From assembly GCA_003184365.1 (NCBI GenBank), contig NKYR01000013.1, positions 124,001-188,000 on the forward strand: DNA of 64,000 nucleotides. Reading direction: 5' to 3'. A program made the position numbers and the translations under genes. Below are positions 1 through 9,340 of this stretch, in pieces (the stretch's first letter is position 1; each line of letters begins with the position of its first letter). Origin of the DNA: Evernia prunastri (Eukaryota > Ascomycota > Lecanoromycetes > Lecanorales > Parmeliaceae). The notes under the pieces were generated by a model. It did not search any database, was not told the DNA's origin, and was given only the letters and a program-made list of their open reading frames with translations.

Positions 1-353
1 ATGGCAATAGCTAATTCATGAACATTCATTGGTCGTTGCGCGTGCAAAATCCAACCGAGAGCCTTCCTCCCCCATTCTGGCAGCGTTTGAAAAGTCTCAA
101 AGACTAGATCAGGCACCTTATAAGGCAACATCTGCACCATTGAATTGATTGATCTGCGATTTGACAAGAACTTGTGGGGATTGTCCTTTAGGACGTGGAC
201 GTTCAGCGACAATTGGGTAAGACTTTCACACTTATCCAGTGCATGTTCGATCTCTGCCACAAATTCTGAGAGATAGGGCCGCTCTTCGATCAAGTCTCCA
301 ATCATTTGTACCCTTCGAGAGTGCAACAATTCTAGAGTGAACACCTCATCCAT
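1..353 (-). CDS. STAND/NACHT-type NTPase fragment, runs off left edge
   Basis: An open frame reads leftwards from an ATG at 353 and is still open at base 1, so only about 117 codons are present. The segment ending LPEWGRKALGWILHAQRP followed by MNVHELAIA resembles the winged-helix-like stretch after the NACHT NTPase domain of fungal STAND proteins (typically 'alsWilhAkRPL...EL'). No P-loop lies in the visible part. Upstream on the sense strand the frame meets a TAG just before residues LESP, so the true 5' part is either an exon behind a splice site (a tagCTAGAG acceptor is possible) or already decayed. STAND proteins act as intracellular sensors in non-self recognition; this role is family knowledge, not visible here. 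It may be a pseudogene, as its neighbour is. Confidence 0.5.
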   Translation of the reverse strand, partial: MDEVFTLELLHSRRVQMIGDLIEERPYLSEFVAEIEHALDKCESLTQLSLNVHVLKDNPHKFLSNRRSINSMVQMLPYKVPDLVFETFQTLPEWGRKALGWILHAQRPMNVHELAIA

Positions 354-1553
354 GACGATGGGAGACTCTAGCTAGCCACACAGAAATCTCCGATGCAGGA
401 ACGAAGAAGCTTGGATTTCGCGTTCTTTCGGCTTTCAAGGACGGAAAGAAGGCTCGGGATCTGGCACGAGAATGGATCACCGGATTAGTAGGATGTCACC
501 GATGAGGCAGTACAAAACGGTGTAGTAGATCATGGCGGTTGGATGGTCACAGAGCTGACGCCGTGCTAAGGCCACACGGGTACCTACTCGTACTTTGCTG
601 TTGTATCACACCATACTTTATTCAAATGGGAAGATCTTATCCTGGTTTGGTACGATGGCCTCGCATTCACACGGGCTGCGACTGTAAGGACCGTACTGTG
701 GTGGTAACCGTAGTGGTATGTAACGAAGATAACAAGCTAAGGAGGAAAGGTCTATGGAGGGAGGATGGCCTAGATATAGGCCATCCCTAGGCACTAGGCC
801 CTATAGGGCTAGGCTGACAGGTGTCAGGGTACGAGGTGTGTCAGGAGTACCAGGGTGTCAAGGGTACGGTCGTAACAGCGACAGCCAGTGAACGTTGGAC
901 AATAAGTGTTGGAATTAATGGTCTAAGTGCTCTCCAGGTGGATGAATGAATGTATTGCATGCTATTGTATGTACTAAAGAACGATGTAAGAATGAGGGAG
1001 ATGACAAGCTATGTATGTGCAGTGAAGCCCCCATGCTCGAGACTACACTGGTGTGATATTTGCTACCGCTGCAGTCAAATAAAATTATGGATGCAGGCCA
1101 TTAATTGGCCGATTCCCCTTATGCCGATCGCGGATGAAACAGGGCATGCCATCCATCAACGCTTAGCCGCTGGTCACACTCCTCACACCACTTCCACGAG
1201 CCCTAAGTACATTACTTTACAGCGGAAAGAATCACGTGATTAAATTCAAAGCCGTTACTTATCCTTTGCCTCCATTCATCTGATTATTACTGACAACAGC
1301 ACCCAGTTGCCTCGTATCGATCCTCAGTCCTATCAGTGCGATAATCATGAAGGACGGAAGAGCGAAAGCTCACCCTAACATGTAGAGCCAGCGCAGCTTC
1401 TGTTTTGGGAGAGCGGCCATGTTCGAACAGCTGCAAAGGCGACACTACCGAGATTGGATCAACATAACGGACGAATCCTTAGCAGTTCTGCTAGGGACAA
1501 TCGTTACGAATTGATTGGCATTTGGAGCACACAAATCTTACCATCTCCCTCAC
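354..1553. other. Gene-free stretch left of the retroelement
   Basis: I see no frame with family-like sequence here. Around 770-830 there are small palindromes (CCCTATAGGG, CTGACAGGTGTCAG) and short direct repeats of ggtgtcag/agggt type, which could be remnants of a small non-autonomous element, but no terminal repeats with target duplications could be fixed. Confidence 0.4.
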
Positions 1554-1672
1554 TCACTTTGCGCCCTGATCCTTCACACGCATGCGTTCGACATACTCCT
1601 CGATCAACGTATCTAGTCTCTCCGACCGTTCCGCAGCCCTCAGCAGATCCCGAATGTGCTCCTCAGACGCAC
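1554..1672 (-). pseudogene. 3' end of the STAND-like gene split by the retroelement
   Basis: On the minus strand this piece reads RASEEHIRDLLRAAERSE and then RLDTLIEEYVERMRVKDQGAK up to a TGA at 1554-1556. It is highly charged and probably helical. The first base of its first codon lies on the far side of the retroelement: when 1672 is joined directly to 7084 the reading frame passes without a break from LGAL into RASEEH. That makes it the C-terminal end of the gene at 7084-9340, separated from it by the insertion. Nothing in the piece itself reveals a catalytic function. Confidence 0.75.
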
Positions 1673-1807
1673 TTAGTCTTCGCCTCTCATCATGTAGAGA
1701 CTCCAAAACAGCTGGAATCGTTTGCAAGTGTGTTGCGGGGTCCCAACACCGGGGCTAGCTACCTGAAGAGGCATATGTAGACCCCCCAGTGCTAGGAAAA
1801 CTCCCAA
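1673..1807 (-). repeat. B2 terminal direct repeat of the YR element
   Basis: These 135 bases match 2090-2224 with only a handful of differences, all of C/T or G/A type, the internal copy always carrying A or T. The repeat starts ttagtcttcgcc at the host junction and ends gaaaactcccaa. Confidence 0.85.
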
Positions 1808-1867
1808 TGCTTGTTCAGCTAAACCTGGAGTGAAAATGAAGCTATATACAGGTGTGGGTGGGCGGGG

Positions 1868-2089
1868 AAAGAATGCTATGGCTCTGAAAGAGATGGAATC
1901 GAATAAGGAGCCCAACACTGGTGGGCAGCCCATATAAATAGAGCTCCCAGCCAGCCTGCAATCTCCTGAATATCGCGTCCTTGACACGAATCGCGTCTCT
2001 ATGAATGTACTGCAATATCGCTTGCTAAGCGATATTACCATATCACACTATACCATGCGATCGACTAATCCCCAGTCCCACTGAAGCGA
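1868..2089 (-). repeat. A2 repeat of the YR element, between B1 and B2
   Basis: 222 bases nearly identical to 6510-6731, and to 6832-7083 apart from 30 extra bases in the latter. The copy contains a TATA-like run cccatataaatag and a perfect hairpin at 2014-2036 (10-bp arms AATATCGCTT and AAGCGATATT around GCT). All differences from the right-end copies are transitions with A/T in this copy. Confidence 0.85.
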
Positions 2090-2224
2090 TTAGTCTTCGC
2101 CTCTCATCATGTAGAGACTTCAAAACAGCTGGAATCGTTTGCAAGTGTGTTGCGGGGTCTCAACACCGAGGCTAGCTACCTGAAGAGATATATGTAGATC
2201 CCCCAGTGCTAGAAAAACTCCCAA
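2090..2224 (-). repeat. B1 internal direct repeat of the YR element
   Basis: Second copy of the 135-base B repeat, directly downstream (sense strand) of the recombinase gene and adjoining A2 at 2089/2090. Its position between the coding region and A2 completes the split-repeat structure. Confidence 0.85.
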
Positions 2225-2323
2225 ACAGCCCAAGCGACGGCCTCGTAGAGGTCGTCCCTGACGAGAATCGTTAGCACTAGCACTGATTGAGACGGAAGAT
2301 GCCTATGCAGGCGTGTGTGGATG

Positions 2324-3494
2324 TTAGAATTCTTCTTCTCTCCACACCTGAATGTGTTGCTGACGACGCGATGCGGCGAGAATATAAGCGGGGTGTGTGA
2401 CAATATATAGGCGATAGGAGTCCGATTTCCACCTTTCTAGTAGCATGATCTCATCCTCGCTGAGGCCCGCATGGCGGGCTGATGTGACTGCATCGCGGCG
2501 ACACGAGTGTCCCGAATAGTGATCTTCGAAACCATTGAAATGCAACGCTAGCCGAAGATTCTTCGTGATCAGATCTCTAGAAAAGGCCTTGTCTGACGAG
2601 ATGTTGAATAATGGTGTCTCTGATGATGAAGGATATTGCTGAAATAGATACCTTAATGCGCGGACGGCGCATGTCTCGTCGTTTATATCGGACACTGTAA
2701 GTGTAATATCCTTCCTGAAAGAATCGGTTTTGAAGACTGATAGTGTGAGTTCGAGGTGATTCTCGTATAGCCTCACCGAGCGACGTGTGAGAAACCATTG
2801 ACCGAACTCCTTGTTCTTCATGTCCTTGGCTGAGTACGTGAACTCGCCTACCTGTCATAGTTCTAGCTTAGCCCAGTAAGCCCCGGAGCTTGAAAGCCTC
2901 CGAGGCTTGCCCTAATTGGGAAATGAGATCTTGGCGCGAAGAAGACTTCATAGGTTTCCCTTCCTACTTCGTGATTCTTCTTCTTCTTCGCGCAATACGT
3001 ACTTAATCACCTTACATATATAGTTAGTATATATGCCTATTTCTCACCTGTGTCACTACCCGTAGGAAGGCCGTGAAGGCGAGACAAAAGGCCGTCTGCA
3101 TGATGGCTTTATGTCTGATGTGACGATCGAAGTGTGGCAGTAGCTGGAGTAGGACGTCTTTGATAATCGGTCGTCGTTCTTTTATATTTGCCTCACCCCG
3201 TAGTCGTCGACTTTCGACGATGATCCTCTGCAGCAGAGGACTTTCGAATACTGTGAGATCCTCGAAACCCATGTCAACATGAGCGGATCTGATGCCGGTG
3301 AGGTAAGACTTGATGGACTTATACTTCAGTCTTTGGACGCTCAGTTGGGAAATCCAGCTGGCCAGTGAGTCGACTGTGGCTGGAAATGATGGATTGAATC
3401 CATACAATGCACTCACTTGGAGCGGGTTTTGGGAGCAAGGCCCAAGTAGAGAAGACGGGCGGTCTCCCGAGGCAGCGAGGTCTGATGGTACCAA
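2324..3494 (-). pseudogene. Tyrosine recombinase (integrase) of the YR retroelement
   Basis: The N-terminal part (3060-3494) is a core-binding SAM-like region with SYLTGIRSAH and ending AFLR. The catalytic part (2324-2851) begins VGEFTY and contains LTRRSVRLYENHLELTL, the H-x-x-R box GHSCRRDAVTSA and the terminal SDSYRLYI with the nucleophilic tyrosine, all typical of DIRS/Ngaro recombinases. Between AFLR and VGEFTY lie about 208 bases (2852-3059) with GT...AG ends; excising them gives the family-typical join FLR-VGEF, so this is most simply an intron. It contains an 11-bp inverted repeat (gcgcgaagaag / cttcttcgcgc), so a small insertion is the alternative. The recombinase would integrate the circular DNA copy of the element. 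Confidence 0.8.
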
Positions 3495-3513
3495 GAATCT
3501 GGTGGATCGCGCC

Positions 3514-6351
3514 CTAGCGGGGCGGAGTGGTGATCAAATGTCTCAGCTGTGGATATTTGTCAGCTATCTTTCGGTAGCGAAAACGCGATAAATCATCGGC
3601 TAGCTGATTAGCCTTTGTAGGAATCCAAATGGGTATTATAAGGATATCATTCTTCGCCAGTAGCATGGCGATCTTCCGCAATGACGTCATAGTCGGTCCT
3701 CGAATGGAAGACTTCTGTAGTCCATGTACACAGGCGTTATTGTCGCAGTAGAGAATCAGCTGTGTACCTCTAAGCCTGTCCAGCCATAGACGGATGGCAT
3801 ATAGAACTACCTTCATTTCTTTGAATTGTATGTCCTTTCGATAATGCCGTCTGACCACACGAGTGCTGAATGTTTCGCTGACGGCATGTAATAAGATGGG
3901 GTAGTTCAACAAGTAGTCTCTCATGCCAAGCCTCTCGGAGGCGTCAGTTCAAATGTACTGAGACTGTCGATCGACGACGTGACGTAGTAGCTGCAGGCCG
4001 TCCCAGTCCTTTAGGAAGTCCTTTCACCATAGTAGCTCGGCCCTCATGTCAGTGGTGATTCGTACTATTGTCATCGGCCTTCGCAACGCGTCAAAAAGTC
4101 GCCTCAGGAACGCTCTCCCGGGGATGACGATTTTGGCTGCAAATGACAGGAATCCTATCGCTGAATCGAGCTCGCGATGTGGGATTGTCGCCCGTTTTAG
4201 GAGATCCTCCACCGAATTTCTCGCGCGTGCGAGCTTGTCAGGAGAGAATCTCGCCTGCATGCGAATATTGTCAAGCTTAATGCCCAGAAAATCTGCAATT
4301 GTTTCGAGAATATCTTTCGTATAATTGACATTTAGACCCAGATCGCTGCATAACTGGTCGAACTGACGATCATATTGCTCTGCATCAGCTTCGGGGGCGA
4401 GAATAGCGAAGAAGTCGTCCAGATAATGAAGAACTACGATTCAATGTAGAATCGTCACTAAGATTCAGTTAATCGTCTTGGCGAACAGGTCAAAGAGGAA
4501 GGATGATGTTCGAAGGCCGAATGATAGAAAGCATTCTAGTCAATAGCGATTATCACATAGAAACCCCAGCAGCCATCGATCTGATAGAGCCACTGAAATG
4601 TGTCGGAATGCATCCTTGAGATCTCGTTTAACGAAGACGGCCTCGCGGCCTCTGAGCAGCAGGGCGTCTATTGCCTCGTCGAATGTGACGTATTCCAAAG
4701 TGCCCCACTCTTGTGATATGTGATCATTGACCGAGTTGCCATAGAGAGAGGATAAGTCGTGAATTCTTCTCCAACCGCCGTCGTGCTTTGGAATCAGCTC
4801 CAATGGCGAGATGACGAGCTGAGGCTCGCTATCAGGGTTCATCTGAACCAAGCGATTATGCTGCAGCTGCTTTTGAAGGTCTGCAATCAGGATATCGAGT
4901 GATTCGAGAACTGACAAGTGGTTTTTTCTGCGATGACCGAGGGTAGTTGAGTCTCGATATCCGATTTTGGCGCCCTTCCGAAGAATAGCCGTTAGCGTCT
5001 GGACAAACCCCCTGTCAGAGTGATCCTTCAGCTAAAACTCCCATTCTTCTATCAACAATGGATCAGACCGTGACAAGTCATCGTCTATAGGATCGAATGG
5101 TGTGTATGAAAGACCTTCGGACACGAATCTGAGTGCAGACGGCACTGACGAAATCTCTGAGAATCAGTCCTTGCTGACTCGATTGCCAAGCGGCATGATA
5201 TTGACGTTGATAGCCGTGTGAGTCTTTGAGCAATTGATTGCTGCGTGTTCTTGCTGACAATTAAAGCAGACGTGATTGTATTTGCAGTGATCTCGCACGC
5301 ATCGTCCCGCGTTGAAATGATTGTATATTTGCAACGCCTCTGAAGAAGAGGAGAATTTTTGAGCTGGGCCTTCGAAGCTCTGCTTGTTGTCTCCTGTTGA
5401 AAGGTTCTTTCGAACGAGATAGTTGAAGCATACAGGATCCTCGGTGATTCAGGCGAGGGGGTCGTCTTGCCCGTTGAGCAGACGTGCGGCCATGAACGAG
5501 TAATGATACGTCTTGATCGAGTCAAAGCGGTAATGAACTAAGAAATCCGATAGACGGATGCGATAATCGATGAGAGTCTCATAAAGCTTCAGAGCGATGT
5601 GAGGACGTGCTGCGAAGTAGCAGATTGCTTGACAATACACATCAAAGCATCGCAGAAGTTAATTGAGACCGACGACCTCTGAGGCCTCACCTTCTTTCTT
5701 CTTGTCCTTTTCTTTGATATTCGGTGTTCAATTAACACAGCTGCTGGCTAATATGGACAGGTTCTTGGATAGAAAGATCCCGAAGAAGATTTGTTTGAAG
5801 TACTTAATGCTCACCGCCCGATAGCGTTCATGAAGTTTAAGAAAGGGTTTATTATCTTCATTGTGTACGAAAGACACCCTTTCGCCCTGTTCCTCCTCTA
5901 AATCAGACGATGATTCGTAGCGATCGCGGTAGCTGCGAGAACGAGAGCGAGACTCCGATTTGCGAGATCGACGAGGTTCATGGATTTGCCTCCTGAGTTG
6001 CGCTATTTGCATTTCCAGAGCCCTACGAGAGAGAGAAGATGATGATTCTTCCTCCATGGAGGCCTCAGATTCGCTATCCGACGTCACTGACATCGCTGAA
6101 GAAGTATCAGCCCGAGGCGGTGTCTCAGAGACAAAACGGCCCTTCTTGCTGCGGGAAGCCTTGTCAGTCTTCTTCATAATATCATGAGAAGTGACGGCGG
6201 TGATCTTAGCCCCTTTCTTGGCCGGTGCAGTCTTCTTGGATGAGGCTTTTCTAGACGATGAGCGTTCTTTGAAGGGTCTGAACGGCTTTGAGAGTGCAGC
6301 AGAGGCACTAGCGGGGGCAATAGCGGTCCCAAAGGTGCGAGTGCTGATCAT
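3514..6351 (-). pseudogene. Gag-RT-RNase H polyprotein of the YR retroelement, ten internal stops
   Basis: A single frame runs from ATG at 6351 to TAG at 3514. Gag is basic, Ser-rich and coiled, followed by a Cys/His finger (GRCVRDHCKYNHVCFNC, about 5260-5320). The RT has palm motifs ending LHYLDDFFAIL near 4420 (catalytic YLDD). RNase H (about 3514-3900) has LILYCDNNACVHGL and a terminal ANQLADDLSR. Within the frame are stops at 5728, 5659, 5449, 5164, 5032, 4540, 4465, 4441, 4024 and 3949: eight TGA, one TAA, one TAG. Each can arise by one C-to-T or G-to-A change from CGA, TGG, CAA or CAG, the pattern left by RIP. The protein is therefore not made in full length. No protease or methyltransferase domain was recognised. 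Confidence 0.85.
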
Positions 6352-6428
6352 GTTGGTGGTGGGAGATTGTTTTGAATAGTAAGATATGTATGGGCTAATG
6401 GAGTGAGCTGTGGGCTAACGATGTAGTG

Positions 6429-7101
6429 GATTTGACGAAGTAGTTGAATGGAATGTGGGCAATTGGGCTAACGATTTGGTAGGTTTTAACGAAGTGGTGG
6501 ACAGGTGGAAAAGAATGCTATGGCTCTGAAAGAGATGGAATCGAATGAGGAGCCCAACACTGGTGGGCAGCCCATATAAATAGAGCTCCCAGCCAGCCTG
6601 CAATCTCCTGAATATCGCGTCCTTGACACGAATCGCGTCTCTATGAATGTACTGCAATATCGCTTGCTAAGCGATATTACCATGTCACACTATGCCATGC
6701 GACCGACTAACCCCCAGTCCCACTGGAGCGAGCAAAGCTCCCAAAGTCCNGATTTGACGAAGTAGTTGAATGGAATGTGGGCAATTGGGCTAACGATTTG
6801 GTAGGTTTTAACGAAGTGGTGGACAGGTGGAAAAGAATGCTATGGCTCTGAAAGAGATGGAATCGAATGAGGAGCCCAACACTGGTGGGCAGCCCATATA
6901 AATAGAGCTCCCAGCCAGCCTGCAATCTCCTGAATATCGCGTCCTTGACACGAATCGCGTCTCTATGAATGTACTGCAATATCGCTTACTAACCGATGTA
7001 GGCCTGCAATATCGCTTGCTAAGCGATATTACCATGTCACACTATGCCATGCGACCGACTAACCCCCAGTCCCACTGGAGCGAGCAAAGCTCCCAAAGTC
7101 C
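6429..7101. other. Duplicated element-host junction around a single N (likely assembly join)
   Basis: Bases 6429-6749 reappear as 6751-7101, separated by one N at 6750. The first copy carries not only the A1 terminus but also 18 bases of host flank (gcaaagctcccaaagtcc), which should occur only outside the element. A contig-end overlap left unmerged explains this better than biology. The second copy has 30 extra bases inside the hairpin region, so the two copies may also represent two alleles. Confidence 0.75.
6832..7083 (-). repeat. A1 terminal repeat of the YR element
   Basis: Right-hand (5', sense) copy of the A repeat. It matches 1868-2089 throughout except for a 30-base insertion near 6985-7020 that re-uses the sequence ctgcaatatcgct. 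It ends agcga at 7083, immediately before host coding sequence. Confidence 0.8.
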
Positions 7102-9340
7102 ACTGAATATCATGCATGCCAGCCTGCTTCATCGCTTCGACAAGGTCAGAGCAATCGCTGTCATCGACTTCCATGGCAGAATCTTGTTCAAGCGCCGCTT
7201 TGAGTTTGATACTCATCTCTATAATTTTCTTTTGGCCTTCCATCTGATGCAGAGGTAGCCCGGGCGGCCCGGATTCTTTGAGTATTGAGATGAGCTCCGT
7301 GAGGTGGTACAGAGCGTGGTCGGAATCCTGGGCTTTCGCGGCTTGCTGCCACAGCTCCATGTGGCTTTGCGCCATGCCTTGCCAATCCCCTCTGTCATTT
7401 GCGGATTCGAGCTCTTCAATCTGCCACTTGCTATCCTGAACCCGTTCCAGTTGCGCTGCCACGTCATTGCAAGGTGGGAAGTAGCGCTTCCAATGACTCA
7501 TGCCCTCGATGCCAGCTTTGTTCTGGGAGTCCGAGACGCTTTGAAAAGATTTGTTGATTTGCGGGAGGTAGAACGAGTCTATTAAAGAGGTGTCTTTGGT
7601 CGCGAGGATCCGTTCCTTGAGCCAGGGCCAGGAGGTGTGGCGGAGTTGAGCCCAAGATGCAAGGACATTGTGCTGGGTGTTGCTGAAGTGATCGAGGTTC
7701 GGTATGTTTGATCTTGTAGCCTGAACATCGGAGTTTACGGCCAGGGCCATCTGAGACCAGCTACCTCCAAGAGGACTGTGCATGTCACTTGAACCTGTGA
7801 GCGCATTTGGAGATGTCACAGACTCTAACCCGAAGTACTCGACGTCAGTGGCTCTCATCTTCTCCCACTCTTCATCAGCTGCATTTTCATCTCCGTCAAT
7901 CAAAGCCTCTACCGCTTGGAACCGCAACACCATCCCTTGAAAGGGATATCGGATCCCCGGAACCTTCCATATTGTAACTCCGAAGCTTCGACAATCGCGG
8001 ACGACATAGCCACCAATTGTCGTCTGCGTTTCCTATCAAGCCACCCTGGTGACGCTGCAAAAGTGGTCAGGTGGATAGATAGATTTAGCGCAAACCTGCG
8101 GTCTCCTGGAGGGACTTCGAAGCCTTGACACTCTCGTAGGAAAAGTGCGAGGGCGTCTTTGACATATTTTGCCAATTGTTCTTGCTCAGGCACTGACATG
8201 ATGAGCCGGCTAGGCGCCAAATACGAGATGAGGAGCTCTTTAGGCCAGGAGCTGACCTCGATAGGTGATTCTGGGAGGCAGCAGATATGATAACAAGTCA
8301 GAACATTGTACAGTGATTTTCTGTTCATTATACCCATCTCTGGCCCATTGAATCCAAAGAGAGCTGAAGTTAGTGTTCTGGCTTTGTCTCTGGTTGCGAC
8401 TTCGTAGACGAATGCCCGCGCAATGGCTGTTCGTATAGAGGCTGCGGACCCAAATGGTTGAGGAGTTGGTTCAGAGGCCATGAATTGTACAGCTTTCATG
8501 ATCCCTCCGTGCCATAACGGAGGTCCCTGAAACTTGTGATCCCGTCGCTTCCGTCGTAGAGACAGCGTGAGAAGCGGATGAATCCAGGACAGCGTTTTAG
8601 GTGTCCCCTCTTTGATTTCCCAGCCGCCACAGTCGCTCAGACATAAGATGATCTTGTCAAAACGATCCGCCCAACGTATACCAGCCAAGTTCCGTAGTTC
8701 TTTCAAATATTCATCTAATTGCAGCAGTCCCTCGTGCCAGAAGTCGGCCAAGCAACAAAGCATGTCTCGGAACTCGTGGAATCGGTCGAAGATTGTTTCA
8801 AAGTGGAACGTGAACTTGACGTCCGCGGTGGCTGGTGGCTTTCCGGGCGCGTGCAATGGAACCGCTATCTCACCGAAATGCAGCACGTCATAAAACTCTT
8901 TGAGGTCTAGACCCATTTTGACAACCTGTGGAAGAACAAGCTCTAAGGCTAACGGTATACGCTGTAGAATGTTGACGATGTTTACCAGGGAGTCTAGCTC
9001 GTTTCGATTTGCATAGTCGGTGGCCATACCTTCTACTTGGAGTAGTTTTTTGGACAGCTGTAACGCAGAGGGCAAATCAAGTCCCACGAGGGGGAAAATA
9101 TCTCCGTTAAGAAAGTCAAAGCTCTCGTCCCACCAAGTCTTAACGAAAATCCCTGTCAATATGATCTTTGATGGCAAAGCTGTTTCTTCGTCGGAAGACG
9201 ACTTCCTGATCTGACGGAGGAGGTCGGATATGGCGGCCTGAAAGACTTCGAAACCATGATCTATAGTTATAAGAATCCTTTCCAGCACTACCTCAAAGTT
9301 CGATGCGATGATCCAGACAAACTGTGGGAACTCAGACGAC
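7084..9340 (-). pseudogene. STAND-like/helical-repeat protein gene, truncated, frameshifted and interrupted
   Basis: The frame reads leftwards from about 9340 (GSSEFPQFVWIIASNFEV) with segments such as LQRIPLALELVLPQVV and HPLLTLSLRRKRR. These resemble the part of fungal STAND/TPR proteins that follows the NTPase core. The NTPase part itself is absent: the frame stops about 9350 where the opposite-strand metalloprotease gene begins. Near 7916-7925 the frame ends at FKGWCCGSKR; shifting by one base continues directly as VLRFQAVEALIDGDE, so a one-base indel is likely. At 7084 the YR element interrupts the gene, and the last 119 bases sit at 1554-1672. With three independent defects it is a pseudogene. 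The family is thought to serve in recognition or signalling; no catalytic motif is visible in what is left. Confidence 0.7.

Larger units (their letters stand above)
1673..7083 (-). mobile_element. YR retrotransposon with split direct repeats (PAT/Ngaro-like), inserted in a STAND-like gene
   Basis: On the minus strand the order is A1 repeat, Gag with Cys/His finger, reverse transcriptase (YLDD), RNase H, tyrosine recombinase, B1, A2, B2. Direct repeats arranged A1 ... B1-A2-B2 are the hallmark of PAT/Ngaro-type tyrosine-recombinase retroelements, which replicate through a circle and integrate without target duplication. Classical DIRS-1 elements have inverted termini and usually a methyltransferase domain; none is seen here. 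The ends are set by where A1 meets host sequence (after 7083) and B2 meets host sequence (before 1673). Removing this interval restores the host reading frame. Both coding parts are dead: ten in-frame stops in the polyprotein, with repeat copies differing by C:G to T:A transitions as expected from RIP. Part of the right end (6429-6749 versus 6751-7101) is probably duplicated by assembly around an N at 6750, so the true length is near 5.1 kb. Confidence 0.85.

Noticed and set aside
1673..1807. Reading the B2 repeat as part of the host coding exon (frame running LQTIPAVLESLHDERRRL)
   Set aside because: The same bases recur at 2090-2224 inside the element, and host-frame continuity across 1672/7084 shows that the repeat belongs to the retroelement; the open frame across the edge is fortuitous.
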